DNA of 17,596 nucleotides from Desulfobacteraceae bacterium (GTDB lineage: Bacteria > Desulfobacterota > DSM-4660 > Desulfatiglandales > Desulfatiglandaceae). Position numbers and translations under genes: made by a program. Numbering within the stretch: the stretch's first letter is position 1; every line of letters begins with the position of its first letter. The stretch covers positions 1-17,596 of the forward strand of contig JAUUWD010000001.1 of assembly GCA_030589225.1 (NCBI GenBank), in the 5' to 3' direction. Under the pieces are notes generated by a model. The model searched no databases. It had not been told where the DNA came from and saw only the letters and a program-made list of their open reading frames with translations. Shown one piece after another: positions 9,401 through 16,106 of this stretch.

Positions 9401-9544
9401 GAGGCAATGGATTCACGTTTATGAGGTTTAATGTCAAATTACAAAGCTCAAAGCCCCAACCTTGATGTCAGCTCAACTCCTTCTTTATTGCAGGCGCTTC
9501 GTTAATCGTTTGTCTTTGCTTAATTCAACTTAATGTAACGGGCT

Positions 9545-10966
9545 ATGGGAAACCTGCAACAAACAACGGGCAACGGGCAACAGAAAACGGACAACGATAC
9601 CATCGCCGCCATTGCCACACCCATCGGCCAGGCCGGAATCGGGATTATTCGTATCAGCGGCCCCTTGTCTGCTGAAATCGCTGAAAAAACCTTTAGGCCG
9701 CAAAAACCCGTTCAAGGTCTTAATAGTCATCACCTTTACCTGGGGAACTTCCTGGATCCATCCTCCGGTGACATGGTCGATGAAGTTCTGCTCTCCTTTA
9801 TGAAGGCTCCTCACTCCTATACCCGGGAAGACATCGTTGAAATCAATTCCCACAGCGGCTATCTCCTCCTTTCAAGGATCCTCCAAATTATTTTAGACCA
9901 GGGCGCAAGACTGGCCAGACCCGGAGAATTTACATTGAGGGCCTTCTTGAATGGCAGAATCGATTTGACCCAGGCTGAAGCTGTGATCGATCTAATCAAT
10001 GCCAAATCGGACAGGGGCCTGCATTTAGCATCTCAGCAGATCCAGGGGACCTTCAGGAATGAAATCGAGGGACTGCGGCAAAAGGCGATCGATTTCCTTG
10101 CACACGCGGAAGTGGCGATCGATTTCCCAGACGAGGAATCCGAAATCATATCCAGGGAAAAAACCTCAAAGCGAATTGGAAAGGAAATTGTCAAACCCAT
10201 CGAAGACTTGATTGAGGCCCAGGCAACAAAAAGACTCTGGGTAGATGGCATCAACACTGTGATTGTGGGGCGTGTTAATGCGGGAAAATCAAGCATTCTA
10301 AATAGACTGCTAAACGAACAACGGGCGATCGTAACAGCGATTCCAGGGACGACGAGGGACATCATTGAATCCACCATCACAATTGAGGGGCTGCCGCTCC
10401 GCCTTATGGATACTGCCGGATTCAGGAATGTAAAGAATGAGGTGGAAAGGATCGGAATCCACTTTACCGAGCAAAAACTGGCAGAAGCTGACTTCTTACT
10501 TGTGGTCATTGACCAGAGCAGGCCGCTAAACCATAATGATCACAATATCATTGCTCAATCCCGGGGAAAAAATGCCCTGATTGTTATCAATAAAATTGAT
10601 CTCCCATCCAGACTCAGTAAGGAAGCCGAACATGATGCATTCTCTGGGCTTCCCATCGTTAAGATATCCGCGCTCACTGGTCAAGGCCTTGACCAGCTGA
10701 GAAAAGGCATTTCGGGTTGTTTACTAAAAGGGGATATAGACGTGACGTCCCCTGATGTGGCCCCGAACTTGAGACACAGACAGGCCCTAATAGATGCGGC
10801 TCAATTTTTCAAAAGCGCCGGCCGAAAGGCAAAAAAAGACGCTCCCATGGAAATTGTTGCTTTTGAACTCAAGAGCGGGCTGGATGCCTTGGGGAAAATC
10901 ATAGGAGAGACCACCACTGAAGAGGTCCTGGACAGCATATTCAGCCAGTTTTGTTTGGGGAAATAG
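9545..10966 (+). CDS. mnmE: MnmE (TrmE), tRNA U34-modification GTPase
   Basis: A 473-aa GTPase that, with MnmG, makes 5-carboxymethylaminomethyl-type modifications at wobble U34. Visible parts are the N-terminal tetrahydrofolate-binding domain from DTIAAIATPIGQAGIGIIRISG (residue 18 on), the helical domain, the G domain with P-loop GRVNAGKSS (about 241), DTAG (about 288) and NKID (about 348), and the C-terminal FCLGK with its conserved Cys. Family members normally begin almost directly at DTIAA. Here the first 17 residues (LQQTTGNGQQKTDN region) are encoded by CAACNNN heptamers. An in-frame TAA just above 9545 and the absence of later ATG/GTG/TTG starts before DTIAA make ATG 9545 the only standard start. 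It ends the rpmH operon, 250 bp after jag. Confidence 0.96.
   Translation: MGNLQQTTGNGQQKTDNDTIAAIATPIGQAGIGIIRISGPLSAEIAEKTFRPQKPVQGLNSHHLYLGNFLDPSSGDMVDEVLLSFMKAPHSYTREDIVEINSHSGYLLLSRILQIILDQGARLARPGEFTLRAFLNGRIDLTQAEAVIDLINAKSDRGLHLASQQIQGTFRNEIEGLRQKAIDFLAHAEVAIDFPDEESEIISREKTSKRIGKEIVKPIEDLIEAQATKRLWVDGINTVIVGRVNAGKSSILNRLLNEQRAIVTAIPGTTRDIIESTITIEGLPLRLMDTAGFRNVKNEVERIGIHFTEQKLAEADFLLVVIDQSRPLNHNDHNIIAQSRGKNALIVINKIDLPSRLSKEAEHDAFSGLPIVKISALTGQGLDQLRKGISGCLLKGDIDVTSPDVAPNLRHRQALIDAAQFFKSAGRKAKKDAPMEIVAFELKSGLDALGKIIGETTTEEVLDSIFSQFCLGK
9557..9598 (+). repeat. Heptamer (CAACNNN) repeat block inside the mnmE 5' end
   Basis: Six 7-mers in register: CAACAAA, CAACGGG, CAACGGG, CAACAGA, AAACGGA, CAACGAT. 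Because the period is not a multiple of three, the encoded peptide is low-complexity but not strictly repetitive. It is inverted relative to the block at 9297-9331. Confidence 0.65.
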
Positions 10967-10974
10967 TTGGTCAG

Positions 10975-11220
10975 AAGTGCCTAAAGTGATCTAAAGTTAA
11001 AGGTGTTGTTTGACGTTTTAAAATAGTAAACGGTTCCAGAACAAGGTATTTGTCGAGCAAACTGCTTGTGTAAATCGAGACAGACAAACCGATCGGAATT
11101 TTGGACTTTCTGTTGCGAGTGTTTTTTGGCCTGCTTTATCCTGGAGACCTTGATGAAGCCAGTCTTTTTAAAAAAGTCACGAAGTTCCTTTACTTTAGAC
11201 ACTTTAAACTTTAGGCACTT
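10975..11220. mobile_element. MITE-like element with 12-bp perfect terminal inverted repeats
   Basis: AAGTGCCTAAAG (10975-10986) is matched by CTTTAGGCACTT (11209-11220). Inward of these, both ends carry more TAAAGTG/TCTAAAGT units, so the imperfect inverted repeats reach about 30 bp and the right end has one extra unit. The 246-bp segment fills most of the gap between mnmE and the DUF218 gene. A minus-strand ORF of 73 codons (GTG at 11202 to TAG at 10981) begins and ends inside the repeats. It has no good Shine-Dalgarno and no family I recognise. No target duplication is obvious. This is probably a non-autonomous repeat. Confidence 0.55.
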
Positions 11221-11241
11221 AAATCAGCGTACCTTCCAGGA

Positions 11242-11275
11242 CCAACAAAAACAAGCCGCCTCCTCTGGGGGGTGG
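11242..11275 (-). terminator. Intrinsic terminator downstream of the DUF218 gene
   Basis: On the minus strand a GC-rich stem (CCGCCTCC at 11256-11263 pairing with GGGGGGTG from 11267, one G-T and one G-U type pair, 3-nt loop) is followed by TTGTTTTTGTT (11242-11254 region). The position, about 30-60 bp after the stop at 11303, and the T-rich tail fit rho-independent termination. Confidence 0.55.
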
Positions 11276-11302
11276 TAATTTGACTTGCTGCCGACCTAAA
11301 TA

Positions 11303-12124
11303 TCAGAGGAAATTTTTTAGGGTATAATAGATCAATTTCTGATACTCGATAATCACCTCATTGCCGTATTTCCCTTTCTTCCACCAGTTATCCGGCCTGA
11401 AATCCGTATACTGGGAAGGCATCATCATAATTACCATATCGTCTTTCTCAAACACTTTTTTAAAAGTCAACCACGTGCGTCTTGTATGGTGTGGAGATGT
11501 GACAATAATCAAGGAGAGATAACCTTCCTTTTGTGCGATCCCTCTAACTACCCTGGCTTCTTCAAAGGTACTGCCCACAAAACGATCACTTACAAGGCAG
11601 TCAGACCTGGCTACTCCCAATCCCTGGAGCATCATGATCAAAAGATCCCTCGTTTCAGGATAGTGGACCCCTCTCTGCTTTAAAATCTCAATTCCATCGG
11701 GTAGCTCTTCCCTGCCAACAAAAATACGCGGGGCCATACCTTCCTCGTAAAGATCCGCAGCCGCAAGGCCCCGTTCCACAGGGTTTCCCATCATGCAAAC
11801 AATAAGATCAGCTTTCTCGAGAGAATGCTGAACAACCAGATACTTTCCAAGGCTGGTCAGGATCGGGCCGCGATAATAGGAAACCAGGATGTAGACAATG
11901 AACACAAGGAAAATGACCCACTTAAGAACCGTCGGCCGACTGATCTTCTTCCCTTGCGGTTCTATTGGCCTGTTGTCCACATAAGTTTCTGTTTGCCCCC
12001 TGTCTTCCACCTCATTCTCTTGGGCTCCAATTGTGCGATCCTGCTCTCCGTTCCAGTTCGTCTGGTATTTTTGACCAGGTTCATTTTCAGCGCCCATCTT
12101 CAGACGAGACCATATCTCTTTCAT
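11303..12124 (-). CDS. DUF218/YdcF-SanA-type membrane-anchored protein
   Basis: A 273-aa protein with three parts. There is a hydrophilic, probably disordered N-terminus of about 64 residues rich in Glu, Gln, Asn and Arg, one membrane helix (about 66-84), and a DUF218 domain (about 104-255). The domain begins ADLIVCMMGNPVERGLAAADLYEEGMAPRIFVG and contains GSTFEEARVV and VTSPHHTRRTWLTFKKVF, the usual DUF218 signatures. Relatives include YdcF, SanA and ElyC, several linked to envelope integrity or polysaccharide metabolism; the reaction here is unknown. The ATG at 12124 follows AAGGGG at about 6 nt. The long charged N-terminal extension is longer than in the short SanA-like forms. It is a single-gene unit with its own promoter and terminator. 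Confidence 0.8.
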   Translation of the reverse strand: MKEIWSRLKMGAENEPGQKYQTNWNGEQDRTIGAQENEVEDRGQTETYVDNRPIEPQGKKISRPTVLKWVIFLVFIVYILVSYYRGPILTSLGKYLVVQHSLEKADLIVCMMGNPVERGLAAADLYEEGMAPRIFVGREELPDGIEILKQRGVHYPETRDLLIMMLQGLGVARSDCLVSDRFVGSTFEEARVVRGIAQKEGYLSLIIVTSPHHTRRTWLTFKKVFEKDDMVIMMMPSQYTDFRPDNWWKKGKYGNEVIIEYQKLIYYTLKNFL

Positions 12125-12195
12125 TGCGTACCCCTTAACTTAGTTTCCGTCCAGAAACTTTCAAATCTCCGCGTAATACCAATTAGTTGATCAGA

Positions 12196-12225
12196 TTTAT
12201 ATTATATTGCTTATTCAAAAGTCAA
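12196..12225 (-). promoter_or_regulatory. Candidate promoter of the DUF218 gene
   Basis: On the minus strand TTGACT (12220-12225) is followed after 18 bp by TATAAA (12196-12201), about 72 bp before the start codon. The flanking MITE-like element ends only 7-16 bp upstream of the -35 box, so an insertion there could affect activity. Confidence 0.5.
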
Positions 12226-12269
12226 AATTATTTCAGAATCCCGGCAATTCTAATTATGATCTCAACCTG

Positions 12270-12297
12270 GCATGGCCGTGGGGTCTCTTTTTAAAGG
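12270..12297 (+). repeat. Internal 28-bp inverted repeat, left arm
   Basis: This arm is perfectly complementary to 12467-12494. It begins GCATGGCCGTGGGG and ends in TTTAAAGG. Confidence 0.85.
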
Positions 12298-12466
12298 ACG
12301 CAACACAAATTCTTCCACAGCCTGTTGAACGCCCCCGTGGCTTTGAATAAAGGCTCCGAGCAGGCAGAGAAGACGTCTGTTGCAACGGAGTCTCTCCTTT
12401 GGGGCTGTCCTATAACGAATTTCAAGGCTACGCTGCCGTTCAATAGAATGAAGCAGGTTTTTGCGG

Positions 12467-12494
12467 CCTTTAAAAAGAGACCCCACGGCCATGC
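12467..12494 (-). repeat. Internal 28-bp inverted repeat, right arm
   Basis: Partner of 12270-12297. The ATG of the 76-codon minus-strand ORF lies within this arm. Confidence 0.85.
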
Positions 12495-12635
12495 ATTAGC
12501 AAGGTTTAAAGGTTATAATTAGAATTTCTGTCAGAATCCACTACCGGTTTATTCATTACAAATAGTGTGTTATAAAACCATATAGATTAACTGATACAAA
12601 CAGCCAGATCGATTTTCATTTAAGAATGAATCCTC

Positions 12636-12779
12636 ATGAAAGTCAATTGCCAAGAATACAGAAAATCCATGGAACTCCTGGGCCTAAAGCTGCGGCTAAA
12701 AAAGGGCATCCTTGATCCGAGAGAGCAGAAGGAGATAAAAAAAAGGATCAGAATCCTTGAAAAAGAGCTCAAGTTATAA
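12636..12779 (+). CDS. Small basic helical protein, 47 aa
   Basis: The ORF reads MKVNCQEYRKSMELLGLKLR, then LKKGILDPREQKEIKKRIRI and LEKELKL. It is strongly amphipathic, with a helix-turn-helix outline (two Lys/Leu/Glu-rich helices around GILDPRE), so a small helical hairpin or coiled-coil protein is likely. No domain family is recognised. It is supported by non-random composition, by an adjacent hairpin terminator starting at its stop codon, and by its position as a separate plus-strand unit between two minus-strand genes. It lacks a clear Shine-Dalgarno, and a TATAAA at 12571 is only a weak promoter hint. Function is unknown. Confidence 0.55.
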   Translation: MKVNCQEYRKSMELLGLKLRLKKGILDPREQKEIKKRIRILEKELKL

Positions 12780-12800
12780 AATCGCTACTCGATTTTATTT
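12776..12800 (+). terminator. Bidirectional intrinsic terminator between the 47-aa gene and dtd
   Basis: ATAAAATCG (12776-12784) and CGATTTTAT (12790-12798) form a perfect 9-bp stem with a 5-nt loop. T-rich arms lie on both strands. It overlaps the stop codon of the small plus-strand gene and lies 70 bp beyond the dtd stop on the minus strand, so it could serve both. The stem has few GC pairs, so strength is uncertain. Confidence 0.5.
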
Positions 12801-12867
12801 AACATCCGCGGCGGGCTCAAGAAAGGAAATTTCACACCATCAAGTGTCACAAAGGGTGCCTGAAAGG

Positions 12868-13317
12868 CTACAAGCTCTTTGAGCTATCCAGGATCAAAGT
12901 GACGGGACCGTCGTTAACCAGATGGACATCCATCATCTCCTGAAATTGACCAGTGGCAACGTTGATACCCTTCGCCTTCAAAAGCCTAATAAAATGCTCA
13001 TAAAGCTCCTTTGCCAGTTCTGGCCGGGCTGCTTTTGCAAAAGACGGTCTCCGTCCTTTTCGACAATCACCCCAAAGAGTGAACTGAGAAACAACCAAAG
13101 CTGCTCCGCCTGCTTCCATCAAAGACAAATTCATGAGACCACCTGCATCAGGAAAGATCCTCAGATGGGCAATTTTATTGGCTAAGTAATCGCAATCTTT
13201 CTCTGAATCATCCTTCCCCACACCCAAAAATATTAGTAATCCAGGGCCAATGGCTCCTACAGCCTCCCCCTTGACTTCTACTTTGGACTCCTTTACCCTC
13301 TGAACCACAGCCCTCAT
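12868..13317 (-). CDS. dtd: D-aminoacyl-tRNA deacylase
   Basis: A 149-aa enzyme that hydrolyses D-aminoacyl-tRNA (and mischarged Gly-tRNA-Ala) to keep D-amino acids out of translation. The two family signatures are intact: SQFTLWGD at about 77-84, and NDGPVT (135-140) whose Gly-Pro element gives chiral selectivity at the dimer interface. The N-terminus [15 protein letters not shown] and the length are standard. The ATG at 13317 follows AAAGG at about 8 nt. It is divergent from the radical SAM gene with only 33 bp between start codons. Confidence 0.97.
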   Translation of the reverse strand: MRAVVQRVKESKVEVKGEAVGAIGPGLLIFLGVGKDDSEKDCDYLANKIAHLRIFPDAGGLMNLSLMEAGGAALVVSQFTLWGDCRKGRRPSFAKAARPELAKELYEHFIRLLKAKGINVATGQFQEMMDVHLVNDGPVTLILDSSKSL

Positions 13318-13350
13318 ATCTTTAACCTTTCTCGGTTTTGAATTTGCCTC

Positions 13351-14703
13351 ATGACACCGTCACTGATTCTCATTAACCCCTGGATCTGCGATTTTGCCGC
13401 CTATGACCTCTGGTCAAAACCGCTCGGGCTCCTTTACCTTGCAGGGTATCTCAGATACTGCGGTTTCAGGATACACTTAATCGACTGTCTGGATGTGCAT
13501 CACCCCGGCATGAAGGGTGATAAGTCCATGAAAAAGCCTAAAAGACGCTTATATGGGACCGGAAAATTCTGGCGGCAAGAAGTGCCCAAGCCCCTTCCGT
13601 TAAGCGTCATTCCAAGGCCCTACAGTCGCTACGGTCTTTCACTAAATATATTTGTGGAAGAATTAAACAAGATCCGAAAGCCGGCTGCCATTCTCGTCAC
13701 CTCTCTTATGACATACTGGTATCCCGGCGTCAAAGAGGTCATCAGCCTCGCCAGGAAAATTCACCCTGGGGTTCCGATAATCCTCGGGGGAATTTATGCC
13801 AGGCTTTGCCATAATCACGCCCGCCAAAATATGCAGGCAGACAGCATTGTGGCCAGCAATGATCCGGTTTCCCTTCTAAAATCCCTAAGCGAATTCGGCA
13901 TCCCTACACCAAGGCTTCCTCCGGATTCAGGGCATCCGCCTTATCCGGCATTTGACCTTTTGAGCCAAATTGACTACGTCTGCCTCCTGACCTCCAGAGG
14001 TTGCCCCTATCGGTGTAGATATTGTGCAAGCCACTTCTTAGATCCTCAACCGATCCATAGAGATCCGGGAGAATTGTTAGAGGAAATCCTTTTTTGGTAT
14101 AGAGATTATAAGGTCCGGGACTTTGCCTTTTACGATGACGCCCTGCTTATTGATGCTGAAAAACATTTGGCTCTGCTTCTTGAAAAACTTGCACGGCATC
14201 ATCTGGACCTAAGATTTCATACCCCAAATGCTGTGCATGTCAAGGAAATCACAGCGGAAATCGCCAGTCTAATGCACCAAACCGGCTTCCGAACCATACG
14301 CCTTGGGCTGGAGACTTCGGACTTTTCATTACACCGCAATCTGGACAATAAAATCGCCGAAGGCGACTTTGAGCGGGGGGTACAGTACTTACTTAAAGCC
14401 GGTTTTGCTCACAATGAGATCGGGGCGTATATTCTGATGGGACTGCCCGGCCAATCCGTGGATTCAGTGATGGAAACTATTGATTTTGTGGCCAACACAG
14501 GTGTAATGCCTTTTCTTTCCGAGTATTCTCCAATACCCCATACCGCCTTGTGGGAAAAGGCCATAAGTCACTCTGAATATAATCTAGCCTCAGAGCCGCT
14601 ATTTCACAATAACACCATACTGCCCTGCTGGGATAATTCTCAGAAAAAAGATCTTCCTCGGCTGAAAACACGCGTGTTGGAAATCCGTGAGAAGTACAGA
14701 TGA
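13351..14703 (+). CDS. B12-binding-domain radical SAM protein
   Basis: A 450-aa protein. The N-terminal region ([36 protein letters not shown]...) has the outline of a B12-binding Rossmann domain, with [14 protein letters not shown] around 144-157. The radical SAM domain follows, with the 4Fe-4S motif [13 protein letters not shown] (Cys218, Cys222, Cys225, CxxxCxxC). After that come typical barrel strands ([29 protein letters not shown]). No classic DxHxxG cobalamin motif is seen, as in many of this class. Substrate unknown; relatives include methyltransferases and enzymes of lipid or cofactor chemistry. The ATG at 13351 has no visible Shine-Dalgarno, and only 33 bp separate it from dtd, so the transcript may be nearly leaderless. 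It converges on larB with 15 bp between stops. Confidence 0.86.
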   Translation: MTPSLILINPWICDFAAYDLWSKPLGLLYLAGYLRYCGFRIHLIDCLDVHHPGMKGDKSMKKPKRRLYGTGKFWRQEVPKPLPLSVIPRPYSRYGLSLNIFVEELNKIRKPAAILVTSLMTYWYPGVKEVISLARKIHPGVPIILGGIYARLCHNHARQNMQADSIVASNDPVSLLKSLSEFGIPTPRLPPDSGHPPYPAFDLLSQIDYVCLLTSRGCPYRCRYCASHFLDPQPIHRDPGELLEEILFWYRDYKVRDFAFYDDALLIDAEKHLALLLEKLARHHLDLRFHTPNAVHVKEITAEIASLMHQTGFRTIRLGLETSDFSLHRNLDNKIAEGDFERGVQYLLKAGFAHNEIGAYILMGLPGQSVDSVMETIDFVANTGVMPFLSEYSPIPHTALWEKAISHSEYNLASEPLFHNNTILPCWDNSQKKDLPRLKTRVLEIREKYR

Positions 14704-14718
14704 CAGCCTCCCAGGTCA

Positions 14719-15468
14719 TTATGTCCTGTTTATTACACTTGCAGCATATCCTGCCCCAAAACCATTATCGATGTTCACAACTGTCACTCCGGACGCGCAG
14801 GAATTCAACATTCCTAAAAGCGCAGCAATACCCTGGAAACTGGCCCCATAGCCCACACTTGTCGGGACTGCGATCACCGGCTTATCAACCAGCCCGCCCA
14901 CAACGCTCGGCAATGCACCCTCCATCCCGGCCACTACCACAATCACAGAGGCCTCCATGATCCTTTCCCTGTGATTCAAAAGTCTATGAATACCTGAGAT
15001 TCCCACATCATAAATGGTTTCCACCTCATTTCCCATGAACCTTGCCGTAATGGCAGCCTCTTCTGCCACAGGAATATCGGAAGTCCCGGCACTCATGACA
15101 AGTATTTTTCCTCGTCCAGAAACCTTTATGGGGTGTTTGAAAAGGGTCAGGACCCTTGCCTTTTCATAATAAGTGCTGTCAGAAAACTTCCCTAAGATGT
15201 TTTTGGCCTTCTCAGGCAACAACCGCGTCACAAGAACGTTTTCTTCCTGTTCTACCATCCGTTCCATGATGGCCAGGATATCGGATACCTCTTTACCCGC
15301 ACCAAATATGACCTCTGAAAGACCCCTTCTCAGGCCCCGGTGATGATCAATACAGGCAAAACCCAGATCTTCAAACGGTAAATCCTTAAGCCTTTCAAGA
15401 GACTCTTCAACCGTTACCTGTCCCTTGCTCAACCGAACGAGAAGGTCTTTTAGAATGTCCTTGTCCAA
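14719..15468 (-). CDS. larB: LarB, nickel-pincer nucleotide cofactor biosynthesis carboxylase
   Basis: A 249-aa protein related to AIR carboxylase (PurE). LarB carboxylates and hydrolyses nicotinic acid adenine dinucleotide, the first step to the nickel-pincer cofactor of lactate racemase-type enzymes. Family marks are SAGTSDIPVAEEA (126-138), VAGMEGALPSVVGGLVDKP (179-197), VPTSVGYGASFQGIAALLGM (201-220), LNSCASGV with Cys224 at the position of the catalytic Cys, and NIDNGFGAG. The start is TTG at 15468 with AAAGGA 5 nt upstream. larC, larE and a LarA-type racemase are not in this window. It follows the flavodoxin-like gene by 19 bp or so, probably as one transcript. Confidence 0.93.
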   Translation of the reverse strand: MDKDILKDLLVRLSKGQVTVEESLERLKDLPFEDLGFACIDHHRGLRRGLSEVIFGAGKEVSDILAIMERMVEQEENVLVTRLLPEKAKNILGKFSDSTYYEKARVLTLFKHPIKVSGRGKILVMSAGTSDIPVAEEAAITARFMGNEVETIYDVGISGIHRLLNHRERIMEASVIVVVAGMEGALPSVVGGLVDKPVIAVPTSVGYGASFQGIAALLGMLNSCASGVTVVNIDNGFGAGYAASVINRT

Positions 15469-15487
15469 TGTCCTTTTATCCTAATCT

Positions 15488-15970
15488 TTAACCGCGAAGT
15501 TTTTGTGTTAGTACTGCCACCCTTTGGCCAAACCTTCTTCCGTTTTCCTCTGTTTTGCTGTCGGGCGCTCCCACACAGGCAACGCCATAATGTCCGGTGG
15601 CAGACATAGGATCCCCTGCGATAACCATCCCGTAGATCAAAAGGGCCTGAATAATGGACATCATAGTGGTTTCCTTTCCGCCAGTGGGATCTCCAGAGGT
15701 AGTAAAAGCCGCCCCGACTTTACCCTCCATCCTCTTACGCACGCCCACAAATTCATCGAAGACCTTTTTTAGTTCGGCTGCCATCCCGCCGAAATAGACC
15801 GGCGAACCAGCGATGATTCCGTCTGCGGTCAGAAAATCATCTTTAGTCACCTTGTTCGTTTTCTTCAAGACAGCAGTCATACCGTCCACCTCTTCGACGC
15901 CTTTTGCGATCGCTTCAGCCAGTTTCCTGGTATTTCCCCCTTTTGAGAAATAGAGAATCAGTATCTGCAT
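15488..15970 (-). CDS. Flavodoxin-fold (WrbA/iron-sulfur flavoprotein-like) protein
   Basis: A 160-aa FMN-binding protein. The N-terminal MQILILYFSKGGNTRKLAEA has the phosphate-binding SKGGNTRK loop of flavodoxin-like proteins (about residues 9-16). ADGIIAGSPVYFGGMAAELKKVFDEF and AAFTTSGDPTGGKETTMMSIIQAL match the NADPH-dependent FMN reductase/WrbA-type fold. The ATG at 15970 was chosen over the TTG at 15991 because GAGG lies 8 nt upstream of it. It probably acts as an electron-transfer or quinone/flavin reductase protein; the partner is unknown. It is likely co-transcribed with larB and preceded by two palindromes that may be operators. Confidence 0.86.
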   Translation of the reverse strand: MQILILYFSKGGNTRKLAEAIAKGVEEVDGMTAVLKKTNKVTKDDFLTADGIIAGSPVYFGGMAAELKKVFDEFVGVRKRMEGKVGAAFTTSGDPTGGKETTMMSIIQALLIYGMVIAGDPMSATGHYGVACVGAPDSKTEENGRRFGQRVAVLTQKLRG

Positions 15971-16008
15971 AATGAAGTCCTCGCCTTCCAAGAAGATTCA
16001 ACTACATC

Positions 16009-16023
16009 GATCCAATTTGGATC
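16009..16023. promoter_or_regulatory. 15-bp palindrome upstream of the flavodoxin-like gene
   Basis: A perfect palindrome, GATCCAA-T-TTGGATC, lies 38 bp ahead of the start codon and just downstream of a possible -10 (TATCAT on the minus strand, 16028-16033). Placement near the transcription start would suit a repressor operator. Confidence 0.4.
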
Positions 16024-16027
16024 AGTT

Positions 16028-16060
16028 ATGATAGTATTTTGATTGTGCGCACAAATCAAG
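16028..16060 (-). promoter_or_regulatory. Candidate promoter with overlapping palindrome
   Basis: TTGTGCGCACAA (16043-16054) is a perfect 12-bp palindrome whose arms continue to TTGAT/ATCAA with one bulged base (16040-16060). On the minus strand it overlaps a possible -35 (TTGTGC), 15 bp before TATCAT (16028-16033). The palindrome is certain; the promoter hexamers are weak. Confidence 0.4.
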
Positions 16061-16106
16061 TCCTTGCGAATTTATTGCATCTCAGCAGGCAAGCCGCTGT
16101 TTTACT

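Larger units (their letters stand above)
12242..12530. mobile_element. MITE-like element with inverted termini and 9-bp flanking direct repeat
   Basis: The 289-bp segment is flanked by identical TCAGAATCC copies (12233-12241 and 12531-12539), consistent with a 9-bp target-site duplication. The outer termini are inverted: 14 of 16 bases match, including a perfect 12-bp AATTCTAATTAT (12246-12257) and its complement (12515-12526). A second, perfect 28-bp inverted repeat lies inside (12270-12297 and 12467-12494) and continues past one mismatch for 5 more bases. A minus-strand ORF of 76 codons (ATG 12492 to stop 12262) starts and ends within the internal repeats (MAVGSLFKGRKNLLHS... to ...RDPTAMPG). 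It is too short for a transposase and no family was recognised. This is most likely a non-autonomous insertion element mobilised in trans. Confidence 0.75.

Noticed and set aside
10033..10509. 158-codon minus-strand ORF opposite mnmE
   Set aside because: It is an antisense shadow of the MnmE G domain with no recognisable features.
11066..11278. Plus-strand 70-codon ORF in the mnmE-DUF218 gap
   Set aside because: It runs through the repeat element and the terminator hairpin, has no Shine-Dalgarno and has a Cys/Phe-rich nonsense-like composition.
12855..12871. Tiny GCCT/AGGC hairpin near the dtd stop
   Set aside because: It has a four-base stem without a T-tract. The 9-bp hairpin at 12776-12798 is a better terminator.
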